NCBI GenBank assembly: GCA_002352665.1
Contig: DEIV01000060.1
Coordinates: 1-64,000 of the forward strand
DNA: 64,000 bases
Origin: Flavobacteriaceae bacterium UBA2765
GTDB lineage: Bacteria; Bacteroidota; Bacteroidia; Flavobacteriales; Flavobacteriaceae
Direction: 5' to 3'
Positions 25,368 through 34,643 of the stretch are shown in pieces. The position numbers and the translations under genes are program-made. The notes beneath the pieces were generated by a model. The model was not told where the DNA came from and searched no databases. It was given only the letters and a program-made list of their open reading frames with translations. Every line of letters begins with the position of its first letter. The stretch's first letter is position 1.

Positions 25368-27611
25368 TTAATTATTGTTATCTCTCTTTAATTTACGGTT
25401 TGCTTTTCTTTGCTGTCTCTTAGCTCTACGCTCAGCTCTTCGTTGCATTTTATCTAATGTAGTATTGTCTTTATTAAACAAATTTTCAAAGAATAATTCA
25501 AAATTAGAATCTTCCAAATAGTCCTCGCAATCTAATGCATTAGCATATAACTCTGGCAAAGGCATAAAAGGAGTACTATATTTTTTTTGAATTTTTTGTA
25601 AAGTTTTAGCTATAAGTGGTAATGCTAAGGTACTACCGGCTCCATATTTACCTGAGTTAAACTGAATTTTTGGAGAAGCAGCACCAACTCTTGTCACCAT
25701 AACTAATTTTGGTGTATATGCGGCAAACCAAGCATCAGCATAATCTTGTGATGTACCCGTTTTACTGGCTATAGGAATGGTTATGCCATATTTATTTTTG
25801 AGTGATTTACCGGTGCCTTCAAGAGCTGCCTTTTGTAACATTGCCGTAATTAATATAGAAGTGTTTTTACTAATAACTTTGTCTTTTTCTAATGGTTTTA
25901 GCAATCTGTTTTTATAAATAATTGTGCCATCAGCAGTTTTTATACTAAGTACAGTTCGGGGTTTAATATGATAACCTCCATTGGCAAAGGCACTATATGC
26001 TATAGCTAATTCATAAATACTTGCATTAGCTGTTCCTAATGCTGCAGATGGTTTTCTTAGCAATTCTTGGGTAAAGCCAAGTCTTTTCCATAAATTTTCT
26101 AAATTACCAAAAGGAATATTTAGGAATAAATTTACTGTTGGTATATTCATAGATTTAGCCAGAGCAGCAGCCATAGAATAATTTCCACCGGTAGAATTGT
26201 CATAATTTTGGGGTTGCCAATTGTCAAAATCAGAAATAATTAGAGACTTGTTATTTAAATAGGTACAAGGCATTATACCTTGTTCTAAAGCGGCAGTATA
26301 TAAAATGGGTTTAAACGTTGAAGCTATTTGACGTTGGGCAAAAACTTGATCGTAAGGATGGGTGCGAAAATCTATACCACCTATCCAGGTTTTAACTGCT
26401 CCGGTTTGAGGATCTAAAGCCAATAAACCTGCATGTAACAAAGATAATGTATGTCTTAAACTGTCTTTTACTGTTACAGAATCTGTATAAGCACCTTTCC
26501 AATTGAAAAGTTCTCTTTTTTTCTTTCCCTGATCATCAGAAGGTATATGTAACCGTTTCATTTCCTTAGCTACCAATGTATTCAGTTGTTTCCGATAATT
26601 ACCGCTTTGATATTGTTTCCATAAACGATTTTGCATAACGCCCAAATGACTTCTATAGGCAGTTAAAGCTTGGTTTTGTAAAAATAAATTAAGTGTGGTG
26701 GTTATAGTAAGTCCGTCTTTATCGGCAGTATAATTAGTGCCTTTAGCAGCATTATAACTATTTAGAATTTTATTGACTTCATCCTTTACCTGAATTAAAA
26801 AATAATTAGCCGGACCTTGAGATTCTAGATTTGCATAGTCAAGTTGTAAAGGCATGACCAATAAAGAATCTATTATTTGGTTTTCCAAATAATTATATTT
26901 TTCCATCTGTGCTAATACTACATTTCTTCGCTTGGTAGCATTTTCAGGATAAATTCTTGGATTATAGTAAGTATTAGCTTTTAACATGCCTATCAATACT
27001 GCAGCCTCTTCAATCTTAATTTTATCAATAGATTTATTGAAAAAACGACGAGAAGCTGCTTCTATACCTAATACATTTTCTCCAAATGGAACAGTATTTA
27101 AGTATAAAGTTAAAATTTCTTCTTTAGAATATATTTTTTCAAGTCTATAAGCTAGAAAGGCTTCTTTACTCTTATTTACCAAAATACTTAATGGGCCATG
27201 ATTATTTCGCCCATACATGTTTTTTACCAATTGCTGATTAATTGTACTACCACCACCCGAATTTTTGTTATTCAAAAGAATGGTTCTAAAAAGTACGCGT
27301 AATAAACTGCGAGAATCTACACCTTCATGTTCAAAGTACCTGGCATCTTCTGTGGCTACTAAGGCATTTATCAAATGTTCAGGAATTTGCTCATACTTTA
27401 CATTGGTTCTATTTTCTGCATAGAATTTACCTAATAACTTACCTTCTTCAGATAGTACTAAGGTAGCGGTCTGATTTTTAAATTCTTTTAATTCTTTTAT
27501 GGTATGTATGGGTCCAAAAACACCATGATAAACGGCAGCTAAAAAAATACCGAATGCTAAGATGATGAGCATTAATGTAATGGCAGTAAATTTTAATATT
27601 TTTCTAAGCAT
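25368..27611 (-). CDS. Bifunctional penicillin-binding protein 1 (class A)
   Basis: 747 residues. A membrane anchor (about residues 7-27) is followed by a GT51 glycosyltransferase with catalytic Glu88 (ATEDARYFEHEGVD) and GGGSTINQQLVKN, and by a transpeptidase with nucleophile Ser431 (STFK), SMN at 487-489 and KTG at 617-619. It polymerises lipid II and cross-links peptidoglycan in the periplasm. The last 25 residues are extremely basic (Arg/Lys/Gln repeats), perhaps for binding the cell-wall polymer. Similar to PBP1A in layout; no partner gene is nearby. Confidence 0.95.
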   Translation of the reverse strand: MLRKILKFTAITLMLIILAFGIFLAAVYHGVFGPIHTIKELKEFKNQTATLVLSEEGKLLGKFYAENRTNVKYEQIPEHLINALVATEDARYFEHEGVDSRSLLRVLFRTILLNNKNSGGGSTINQQLVKNMYGRNNHGPLSILVNKSKEAFLAYRLEKIYSKEEILTLYLNTVPFGENVLGIEAASRRFFNKSIDKIKIEEAAVLIGMLKANTYYNPRIYPENATKRRNVVLAQMEKYNYLENQIIDSLLVMPLQLDYANLESQGPANYFLIQVKDEVNKILNSYNAAKGTNYTADKDGLTITTTLNLFLQNQALTAYRSHLGVMQNRLWKQYQSGNYRKQLNTLVAKEMKRLHIPSDDQGKKKRELFNWKGAYTDSVTVKDSLRHTLSLLHAGLLALDPQTGAVKTWIGGIDFRTHPYDQVFAQRQIASTFKPILYTAALEQGIMPCTYLNNKSLIISDFDNWQPQNYDNSTGGNYSMAAALAKSMNIPTVNLFLNIPFGNLENLWKRLGFTQELLRKPSAALGTANASIYELAIAYSAFANGGYHIKPRTVLSIKTADGTIIYKNRLLKPLEKDKVISKNTSILITAMLQKAALEGTGKSLKNKYGITIPIASKTGTSQDYADAWFAAYTPKLVMVTRVGAASPKIQFNSGKYGAGSTLALPLIAKTLQKIQKKYSTPFMPLPELYANALDCEDYLEDSNFELFFENLFNKDNTTLDKMQRRAERRAKRQQRKANRKLKRDNNN

Positions 27612-27789
27612 GTAACTGTTTAGGGGTAATTCACTTTAAACGAAAAGACAGAAATAATATTACTAAATAAATTGTGAGTTATCTTCTTTTTATGAACACT
27701 TTAACAATTATGATATATAATCTCAATATAATATGAAAAAATAAGACTGTAGCGTAGTTATTAATTGACCTTAATTTGTAAAGAAAGTA

Positions 27790-28116
27790 CCCCTTCCAGA
27801 GAAGCTACGATGTACCCACATTTTTATATATTTTTTTTAGATCAGTTGTTGTGAGCTCCTTCCTTTGGATAAAGGGAGGTGGCCACGCTTTTTGGCGTGG
27901 ACGGAGGGATTGAAAGCTCAAACCATAGTCGTTTTTTTACAATTTTTTTGAGATTAACACCAAAGATTAGTGTTATCAAACTCCCCTTTCTTTGCTCAAT
28001 ATGCTTGTATTCAACGATTAAGACTTTGAAAATAAGCAAATTAACTCCCCTCTTCATCCGAAGAGGGGAGCTTTACTCGTATCTTTATTTGTGGGTACAC
28101 CGTAGTCCGGGAAGGG
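27790..28116. mobile_element. 327-bp MITE-like element with imperfect 30-bp terminal inverted repeats
   Basis: The left end (27790-27823) and right end (28088-28116) are inverted copies sharing CCCTTCC, CTACG and TGTACCCACA. Inside are several strong hairpins: one built on CTCC..CTTTGG/AAAGGGAG near 27855-27882, CCACGC/GGCGTGG near 27884-27901, and the perfect CTCCCCTCTT/AAGAGGGGAG at 28047-28072. The short ORFs inside read low-complexity residues and are not convincing genes. Together with its flanks it fills the gene-free stretch 27612-28128, whose remainder carries only the PBP promoter region. Confidence 0.6.
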
Positions 28117-28128
28117 AGGAGTGAAGCG

Positions 28129-28794
28129 TTATAAATTTAAACTTACACCTATCATTACTCTTGGCATAAGCTGTGGTTGTTTTATCGCTTGGTTAGCGTC
28201 TTTATAATTATAATCTTCACGTGGATTAATATTGTCGTTATTAGGACTATATTGTGTATCATGTCCTTTTAAAGTACTGTTAAAAAAATAATCTAATCCC
28301 GTGGCTAATACCAAATCTAATTTAGAGGTCATTTTAAAATAATTTTCTGCCCCTAGGCCTATTCCCCATTGCTTTGAAGTAACATCAAAATTTTCATTAC
28401 CTCCCACATAATTGAAATTAGCGGTAAAACTTGAGTATCTCGGTCCAAAGACCAAATATGAATTTTTTAAATTAAAAAAAGTGTGAGGCATCATATAGTC
28501 AATTCTATAATCAAAAGACTTGCCTTTTTTTTCGGGAACCCCATTCGTATTATTATTGATGAAAATGCGACGGGCATCAGGGGCATTTCCCGGGCTTAAA
28601 CGATTGTAACCAATGCCAAAACGGATATTTCCTGGCAAACCAACGGCAATGTCATTTATTGTAAAATTTGCATTAACACCAAAGCCTCTATTGAAACCTG
28701 TGGTAATTCCAACAGAATTTTTTGATTGGCTATGATTTGTAAAAGATAATAAAAGTAGGAGAGAACAAATGAATAGTGTAAATTTATTGTTCAT
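28129..28794 (-). CDS. Outer-membrane beta-barrel protein
   Basis: 221 residues: signal peptide (LLLSFTNHSQS), then alternating amphipathic strands (SVGITTGFNRGFGVNANFTI, NIRFGIGYNRLS, YLVFGPRYSSFTANFNYVGG) and a C-terminal strand MIGVSLNL. The pattern fits an 8-stranded OmpA/OprF-like or porin-family barrel. Its stop lies 13 bp from the MITE-like element, which could supply the transcription end. Function unknown. Confidence 0.75.
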   Translation of the reverse strand: MNNKFTLFICSLLLLLSFTNHSQSKNSVGITTGFNRGFGVNANFTINDIAVGLPGNIRFGIGYNRLSPGNAPDARRIFINNNTNGVPEKKGKSFDYRIDYMMPHTFFNLKNSYLVFGPRYSSFTANFNYVGGNENFDVTSKQWGIGLGAENYFKMTSKLDLVLATGLDYFFNSTLKGHDTQYSPNNDNINPREDYNYKDANQAIKQPQLMPRVMIGVSLNL

Positions 28795-28899
28795 ATTTTT
28801 ATTTTGTCTGTTAATTATTGCTAACGTATTTTTTAAAAAAATATTTTACAATTTAGTGTTATTCATATCTTATTTTTTAGGTTAAGTAAAAACATTATG

Positions 28900-28907
28900 T
28901 AATTTTG
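28900..28907 (+). promoter_or_regulatory. TAATTTTG -7 box
   Basis: TAATTTTG matches TAnnTTTG and lies 55 bp before the start of the gene at 28962. A -33 element is not obvious. Confidence 0.3.
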
Positions 28908-28961
28908 TGGTCTTAATGATATTTAGATGATTATCTGAATAAATAATCTAAAGAATAAAAT

Positions 28962-29477
28962 ATGTTTAATAAGTATATCAAATTAGTTATTGCAATAGCC
29001 ATTGTGGTCTGGGCAGTTTTTCAGTTTGCTGATAAAAATATTGGAAATGGTATAGCATTGCTATTTTTAGCGGGGATTTTTATATTTTTCTATTATAAAA
29101 ATGAGTTTTTACTACTCTCCTTCATGCAATTGCGTAAGCAAAACTTTGCTGGAGCCCAAAAATGGCTTGGTTACATTAAAAACCCTTCTAGTGCTTTGAT
29201 AAAAAAACAAGAAGGTTATTTTAATTTTTTACATGGAATTTTAGTTTCTCAAACCAATTTGACCCAGGCTGAAAAGTATTTTAAAAAAGCATTAAAATTA
29301 GGGTTATCTATGAGTCATGATATTGCGATGGCAAAATTACAATTGGCAGGGGTTGCAATGACCAAAAGAAGGAAACGAGAAGCTACTAACCTGATTGCTG
29401 AAGCTAAAAAATTAGACAAACATGGTGTGTTAACTGAACAGATTAAGATGATGAAGCAGCAAATGAAAAAGATCTAA
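28962..29477 (+). CDS. Membrane protein with TPR-like helical repeats
   Basis: 171 residues: two membrane helices at the N-terminus (IKLVIAIAIVVWAVFQFA and NGIALLFLAGIFIFFYY), then helical repeats of TPR type (YFNFLHGILVSQTNLTQAEKY, KALKLGLSM, KLQLAGVAMTKRRKREA) and a basic C-terminal helix. The soluble part should be cytoplasmic and could act as a scaffold. No catalytic motif; single gene unit. Confidence 0.75.
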   Translation: MFNKYIKLVIAIAIVVWAVFQFADKNIGNGIALLFLAGIFIFFYYKNEFLLLSFMQLRKQNFAGAQKWLGYIKNPSSALIKKQEGYFNFLHGILVSQTNLTQAEKYFKKALKLGLSMSHDIAMAKLQLAGVAMTKRRKREATNLIAEAKKLDKHGVLTEQIKMMKQQMKKI

Positions 29478-29587
29478 GTTTTATCTACCTTACTGCAATG
29501 TCTTATTGATAATTTTGTTTAATATGATTGTCAGGTTGCCAATGCCATAACCACCCAATATAAAATATAGTTATTTATTTTTGTGAG

Positions 29588-30202
29588 ATGATAGAAATTA
29601 ATGATTTTATTAATGATTTTTCTTCTAAGCTTAAAGTTCTAAATGATACTCTACCTTGGGAAATAACTAATAATATTACAAATATTATTGAAGGGCTTAT
29701 TTTAAATCTTGATAGTAGCGATTATCATATTGAAAATGGTATAGCCATTCATAACTCGGCAACAATTGAACCTGGAGTGATGATAAAAAGACCTGTTATT
29801 ATAATGGAAAATTGCTTCGTGGGAGCTAACTCATATCTTAGGGAAGGCGTTTTTTTGGATGAATTTGTTAAAATTGGAGCAAATTGCGAGATTAAAAGTA
29901 GTTTTATTGCCTCAAAAACAGCCATTGCACATTTAAACTATATTGGCAATAGTATTATTGGGCAACATGTAAATTTTGAGGCTGGTTCAGTTGCCGCGAA
30001 TCATTATAACGAAAGAGTTTCAAAAGAAATATGGGTAAAGTTCAGGCAAAAAGCAATGAATACACACACTACAAAATTTGGTGCTTTGGTTGGAGACGAT
30101 TCTAGAATTGGAGCTAATGCAGTATTATCACCTGGAACAATATTAGAAAAAAAATCTATTGTTAAAAGGCTTGAATTAATTGAACAGTTACGGGAGGAGT
30201 AA
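29588..30202 (+). CDS. Hexapeptide-repeat (left-handed beta-helix) nucleotidyl/acyltransferase-like protein
   Basis: 204 residues. After a helical N-terminus, hexapeptide turns (IHNSATIEPGVMIKRPVIIM, ENCFVGANSYLREGVFL, VKIGANCEIKSSFIA) form a left-handed beta-helix like the C-terminal half of GlmU, with the NYIGNSIIGQHVNFEAG and RIGANAVLSPGT segments. It lacks the GlmU uridylyltransferase domain, so a role as an acetyltransferase or sugar-nucleotide enzyme is inferred only. It ends at a bidirectional terminator. Confidence 0.8.
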   Translation: MIEINDFINDFSSKLKVLNDTLPWEITNNITNIIEGLILNLDSSDYHIENGIAIHNSATIEPGVMIKRPVIIMENCFVGANSYLREGVFLDEFVKIGANCEIKSSFIASKTAIAHLNYIGNSIIGQHVNFEAGSVAANHYNERVSKEIWVKFRQKAMNTHTTKFGALVGDDSRIGANAVLSPGTILEKKSIVKRLELIEQLREE

Positions 30203-30236
30203 AAATCAAAATCTCAATTATCAATATGCAATAACT

Positions 30237-30270
30237 AAAAAACCTCGAAATTTTAATTTCGAGGTTTTTT
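30237..30270. terminator. Bidirectional terminator between convergent genes
   Basis: Perfect stem AACCTCGAAATT/AATTTCGAGGTT with a TT loop and A/T runs at both ends, between the genes ending at 30202 (+) and 30293 (-). Confidence 0.85.
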
Positions 30271-30292
30271 ATAAGTCAGTAATTCAAAAAAA

Positions 30293-30547
30293 TTATTTCT
30301 TTTTGAATTTATCGTATTTAGTTTTGAATTTATCAATTCTACCGGCACTATCTACCAATTTAACTTTTCCTGTGTAGAATGGATGTGAAGTTCTCGAAAT
30401 CTCCAATTTAATTAAAGGATACTCAACACCATCAACTTCTAACGTCTCTTTTGAATCAGCTGTAGATTTTGTTAAGAATACCTCTTCATTAGACATATCT
30501 TTAAATGCTACCATTCTATAATTTTCAGGATGAATTCCTTTTCTCAT
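30293..30547 (-). CDS. rpmE2: 50S ribosomal protein L31 type B
   Basis: 84 residues with the L31 hallmarks KGIHPENYRMVAFKDMS, TSHPFYTGKVKLVDSAGRIDKF and a Lys-rich tail. It lacks the CxxC zinc motifs of type A L31, so it is the zinc-independent form, common in Bacteroidota. It is a component of the large subunit near the central protuberance. It has a good promoter at 30621-30650. Confidence 0.97.
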   Translation of the reverse strand: MRKGIHPENYRMVAFKDMSNEEVFLTKSTADSKETLEVDGVEYPLIKLEISRTSHPFYTGKVKLVDSAGRIDKFKTKYDKFKKK

Positions 30548-30620
30548 CTTTGTATTTTTTAATTGTTATAATAAATAACCATTTAATTATAAAAAAATCT
30601 ACTTGGCTATTTTGAGAGTG

Positions 30621-30650
30621 CAAATTTAATACTATTTTTGAAAATTCAAA
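30621..30650 (-). promoter_or_regulatory. Promoter of rpmE2 (TTTG-N18-TAAATTTG)
   Basis: On the reverse strand TTTG (30650-30647) is followed after 18 bp by TAAATTTG (30628-30621). Both boxes and spacing agree with the Bacteroidota housekeeping sigma consensus. The start codon lies about 73 bp downstream, giving a leader of roughly 65 nt. Confidence 0.6.
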
Positions 30651-30670
30651 CATTATATATATTATTTTAT

Positions 30671-31693
30671 ATGAAAAATTTAAAAATAATTTTTAGTTTA
30701 ACAATAATCACTTTTTTTTTAGCCTCTTGCGGTAAGGGTTATCGGTTAAAACTTAATTCACCTAAAAATATAAAAAGCCATCAGAAATTATCGGTATCGG
30801 TTATAGAAACATCACAAAAACCGATTGATTCTATACGTTATTACCTTGATGGTAATAAATTGAATATGAATACTGATATAGATATTTCGAAAAATAAATT
30901 GGGAAAACATGCTATTTCTGCAACAGTATTTTTTGGAGATCAACAAAAAAAATTAACCAATACTATTGTCTTTTTAGCAGAAAAATCGCCTGAAATTTAT
31001 ACTTATCAGGTAATAAATGAATATCCGCATGACGAAAAAGCTTTTACGCAAGGCTTAGAATACCAAGATGGGTATCTATATGAAAGTACCGGACATAATG
31101 GAGAATCTTCACTTCGTAAAGTTGAGTTAACCACAGGAAAGGTCTTACAGAAAATTGATTTAGACAAGAAATATTTCGGCGAAGGAATGACAATTTTTAA
31201 AGATAAAATTTTTATGCTAACCTGGCAACATAAGATTGGCTTTGTATTTAACCTTAGTACATTTGAAAAAGAAAGTGAATTCAACTATACTCAAAGTAAA
31301 GAAGGTTGGGGTTTAACACATAATGCTGAAAAGTTGATAAAGTCTGATGGTACTGAAAAAATCTGGTTTTTAAATGGGGAAACCGGTGCTGAAGAATCTT
31401 TTATTGAAGCGTATACTATTGATCGTCCTGTTGACAAATTGAATGAATTGGAATTTATAAATGGTAAAATTTATGCCAATGTATGGCAACGAAATAGTAT
31501 TGTAATCATCAATCCTCAAACCGGTGCTTTAGAGGGTATAGCTGATTTAAAAGGGTTACAGGATAAATCAGGACAAACTGGCGATGATAAAGTACTAAAT
31601 GGAATTGCCTATGATGCAGCAAATGATAGACTTTTTGTAACAGGAAAAAATTGGAATAAATTATTTGAAATTAAATTCCAAAAAAAACAATAA
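30671..31693 (+). CDS. Glutaminyl-peptide cyclotransferase, lipoprotein
   Basis: 340 residues from ATG 30671, which gives a lipoprotein signal (IITFFLASC); a TTG at 30638 would add an unsuitable N-terminus. After an Ig-like N-terminal region, the protein is a five-bladed propeller of the bacterial/plant glutaminyl cyclase family (HDEKAFTQGLEYQDGYLYES, GEGMTIFKDKIFMLTW, GWGLTHNAEKLI). It converts N-terminal Gln to pyroglutamate, which in Bacteroidota matches many proteins with Gln after signal cleavage. It acts in the periplasm and is followed 38 bp later by a large lipoprotein gene. Confidence 0.92.
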   Translation: MKNLKIIFSLTIITFFLASCGKGYRLKLNSPKNIKSHQKLSVSVIETSQKPIDSIRYYLDGNKLNMNTDIDISKNKLGKHAISATVFFGDQQKKLTNTIVFLAEKSPEIYTYQVINEYPHDEKAFTQGLEYQDGYLYESTGHNGESSLRKVELTTGKVLQKIDLDKKYFGEGMTIFKDKIFMLTWQHKIGFVFNLSTFEKESEFNYTQSKEGWGLTHNAEKLIKSDGTEKIWFLNGETGAEESFIEAYTIDRPVDKLNELEFINGKIYANVWQRNSIVIINPQTGALEGIADLKGLQDKSGQTGDDKVLNGIAYDAANDRLFVTGKNWNKLFEIKFQKKQ

Positions 31694-31731
31694 AAAAAAT
31701 AGCTTAAAGTTATATCTATAAAGAAAATCAA

Positions 31732-33279
31732 ATGCGTTTACTGTATACATTTTTTGTAATTATTATTATAATTTTTTTGAGTTCTTGTCGGAAAGATTTT
31801 GATACCATTCAAAGTTCCGGACAACTTGAATTTTCTGTAGATACAGTGTTGTTGAATCGTGTTTTTGATGATATTAGCTCAAGTACCCAAAGCTTTAAAG
31901 TTTATAATAGGAGTAGTGACAATATTACCATTCCAACTATAGCTTTAGGTAGAGGAGAAAACTCATTTTACAGATTGAATGTTGACGGAATTCCGGGAAA
32001 ATCTTTTCAAAATATTGATATTTTAGCCAAGGATAGCATTTTTATTTTTGTGGAGGCAACTGTAGATTTTAGTCAGGTGGATGATAACGAATTTTTTTAT
32101 AGAGATTCGGTTGTTTTTCATTCAGATGCGAATGAACAAAATGTAAAACTGGAAGCTTTAGTTCTTGATGTAAATCTCATTAGACCAGATAGAACGCAAC
32201 AAACGGATGGAAGTTTTTTATATGAAACCATTGTTTTAGGAGAAGATGATCAAGGACAATTAATAGGTGTTCGTGGAACGCTATTAGAGGGAAATACAAC
32301 TTTTACCAATGAAAAACCTTACCTGATTTATGGATTTGTGGGTGTTCCTGAGAATGCTACATTGACGATAAATGCCGGAGCTACATTATACTTTCATGAG
32401 AATTCTGGTATTATTGTAGAAAAAAATGCTAGTCTAAAAGTAGCTGGTGAATTTGAGAATAATGTGCTGTTTGAAGATGATAGATTAGAGCCTGAATTTG
32501 AAGATACTCCGGGTCAATGGGGTCTTATTTGGTTGCGTGCTGAAAGCAAGAATAATGATATAAACTATGCTACTATTAAGAACAATGTTATTGGTATTTT
32601 AGTTGATGATGTAGGGAATTCAAATCAAACCCTTACCATAAAGAATACTCAGATTTATAATACTTCTAATTATGGGATATTAGGAAGAGAAGCAAATATT
32701 TTAGCTGAAAATTTGGTTATTGCCAATAGCGGACAATCCACTTTAGCTTGTACAGAAGGAGGAACTTATAATTTTATGCATTGTACTTTTGCAAATTTTT
32801 GGAATATCGGATTTAGACAATTACCTTCAGTCTTAGTTAATAATTTTTTTACTTATGTAAACGCAAGTAATAATACAATTGTAGAGGTTAGAGATTTACA
32901 AGAAGCTAATTTTACGAATTGTATAATTGATGGTAACCAAAATATTGAATTTGTATTGGATAAAATTGAAGGTGCTGCGTTTAATTTTAATGTTAAAAAC
33001 AGTATGCTAAAATTTGATACCAATAATACAGATGTTTTAAACAATCCTCTATTTGATTTTGATAATGTAAGTTTTTATCAAAATATTATTTTAAACGGAA
33101 ATTCAAATTTTAAGGATATTAGTGTAAACGATTATCTTATAGGCCAAGATTCTGATGCTAATAGTAATGCAGATGCCAATGGAGCATCACAGGTGCCTTT
33201 TGATATATTAAATATAAGTAGAACCACGTTGCCCGATATTGGTGCGTATCAACATATAGTATTTGAGGAGGAGAATTAG
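31732..33279 (+). CDS. Right-handed beta-helix lipoprotein
   Basis: 515 residues, lipoprotein signal (IIIIIFLSSC, Cys 19). An N-terminal beta-sandwich-like part is followed by a long region with short repeated strands (VPENATLTINAGATLYFHEN, GIIVEKNASLKVAGEF, INYATIKNNVIGILV, LTIKNTQIYNTSNYGILG) typical of parallel beta-helices. Such proteins are common in Bacteroidota; a binding or structural role at the cell surface is likely, an enzymatic one unproven. Convergent with the amidohydrolase gene. Confidence 0.85.
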   Translation: MRLLYTFFVIIIIIFLSSCRKDFDTIQSSGQLEFSVDTVLLNRVFDDISSSTQSFKVYNRSSDNITIPTIALGRGENSFYRLNVDGIPGKSFQNIDILAKDSIFIFVEATVDFSQVDDNEFFYRDSVVFHSDANEQNVKLEALVLDVNLIRPDRTQQTDGSFLYETIVLGEDDQGQLIGVRGTLLEGNTTFTNEKPYLIYGFVGVPENATLTINAGATLYFHENSGIIVEKNASLKVAGEFENNVLFEDDRLEPEFEDTPGQWGLIWLRAESKNNDINYATIKNNVIGILVDDVGNSNQTLTIKNTQIYNTSNYGILGREANILAENLVIANSGQSTLACTEGGTYNFMHCTFANFWNIGFRQLPSVLVNNFFTYVNASNNTIVEVRDLQEANFTNCIIDGNQNIEFVLDKIEGAAFNFNVKNSMLKFDTNNTDVLNNPLFDFDNVSFYQNIILNGNSNFKDISVNDYLIGQDSDANSNADANGASQVPFDILNISRTTLPDIGAYQHIVFEEEN

Positions 33280-33287
33280 ATGTGATC

Positions 33288-34562
33288 TTACTCCTTATAA
33301 ACTACCCCATTTTTCATTACAAAAACCACATTTTCCATGGTATTGATATTTTGGATGGGATCATCATCGGTAGCCACAATATCAGCTAATTTACCAACTA
33401 CAATACTTCCAATATTAGTGTTTTTCAATACTTTAGCATTTACTGTAGTAGCAGACTGAATGGCTTCCATTGGTAACATGCCAACTTCTACCATATAACC
33501 AAATTCTTTTCCGTTTTCACCATGAGGAAATACTCCCGCATCTGTGCCAAAAGCAATTTTTACACCTTTTTTATAAGCTTTACCAAAAGTTTTTTGAATT
33601 TGAGGACCAATAGCCAATGCTTTAGGCACTACCAATTCAGGATAAAATCCTTTTACTGTTGCCTTATCTGCAACGTATTTTCCCGCGGTTATGGTGGGTA
33701 CATAAAAAGTGCCTTTTCCCTTCATTAGATCCATAATTTCATCTGTCATCAAAGTGCCATGTTCAATGGTGGTAATTCCAGCAAGTACTGCTCTTTTCAT
33801 TCCTTCAGCACCATGAGCGTGTGCCGCAGTTATCATTCCATAATCATTTGAGATTTTGATAATTGCTGATAACTCTTCCATAGTAAATTGAGGGCCTGAC
33901 CCATCTTTGGCCACACTAAGCACACCTCCGGTAGCTGTTATTTTAATTACATCAGCACCATTTTTATATCGCTGGCGAACTGCCTTTCTCGCATCTGCAG
34001 GACCATTGATTACGCCTTCTTTAGGTCCCGGGTCTCCTCTTAAAGCTTTTTTAACGCCATTTGTAGGATCAGCATGCCCTCCTGTAGTAGCAATAGATTT
34101 CCCGGCAGTATAAATTCTAGGACCAATAACAGTGCCCTTATTGATTGCATTTCTTAAGGCTATATTCACACCGGATCCACCAAGATCTCTTACTGTTGTA
34201 AAACCTGCCATTAATGTTCTTTTTGCAAATACTGTTGACCTGAAAGCTATATCCGCTTCGTTCAGTTTAAATCTGTTGCTATAGCTATTGGCATCATATT
34301 CACTTTCAATATGTACATGCATATCAATTAGCCCCGGCATTACGGTTTTGTTTTTTAAATCTATGGTCTTATCATTATCTGATGCTGCTCGAATATAGCC
34401 TTTTTTAACTGCAGTAATTTTGGCGTCTGTAATAATAACAGTCATCTCTTTTAAAACTTTACCGTTATCAGTATCAATTAGTTTTCCACAATGTAAGTAA
34501 GTACTTTGTGCAGAAATAATGAGACTGAAAAGTAAAATGTAGGCTAAGATTAGTTTTTTCAT
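33288..34562 (-). CDS. Secreted metal-dependent amidohydrolase (imidazolonepropionase/prolidase-like)
   Basis: 424 residues with signal peptide (LLFSLIISAQ). Metal ligands are visible in order: HVH of DMHVHIESEYD, the carbamylated-Lys region with VIKITATGG, AHAHG, EHGTL and the Asp in FGTDAGVFPHG. The family includes Xaa-Pro dipeptidases and related hydrolases in the amidohydrolase superfamily; substrate not deducible. The export signal suggests use of peptides or similar compounds in the periplasm. Convergent neighbour on the left, divergent SDR gene on the right. Confidence 0.92.
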   Translation of the reverse strand: MKKLILAYILLFSLIISAQSTYLHCGKLIDTDNGKVLKEMTVIITDAKITAVKKGYIRAASDNDKTIDLKNKTVMPGLIDMHVHIESEYDANSYSNRFKLNEADIAFRSTVFAKRTLMAGFTTVRDLGGSGVNIALRNAINKGTVIGPRIYTAGKSIATTGGHADPTNGVKKALRGDPGPKEGVINGPADARKAVRQRYKNGADVIKITATGGVLSVAKDGSGPQFTMEELSAIIKISNDYGMITAAHAHGAEGMKRAVLAGITTIEHGTLMTDEIMDLMKGKGTFYVPTITAGKYVADKATVKGFYPELVVPKALAIGPQIQKTFGKAYKKGVKIAFGTDAGVFPHGENGKEFGYMVEVGMLPMEAIQSATTVNAKVLKNTNIGSIVVGKLADIVATDDDPIQNINTMENVVFVMKNGVVYKE

Positions 34563-34643
34563 GATTAGGTTAGTTTATTAAAATGATATTTAGAAAATTT
34601 AAAATTACGAAAATTCATTAGATTTGCTAAATAAATAACTTTA

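Noticed and set aside
27842..28124. Short open frames on both strands inside the MITE-like element
   Set aside because: They read through the inverted repeats and internal hairpins and give Pro/Ser/Lys runs that are typical of translated repeats.
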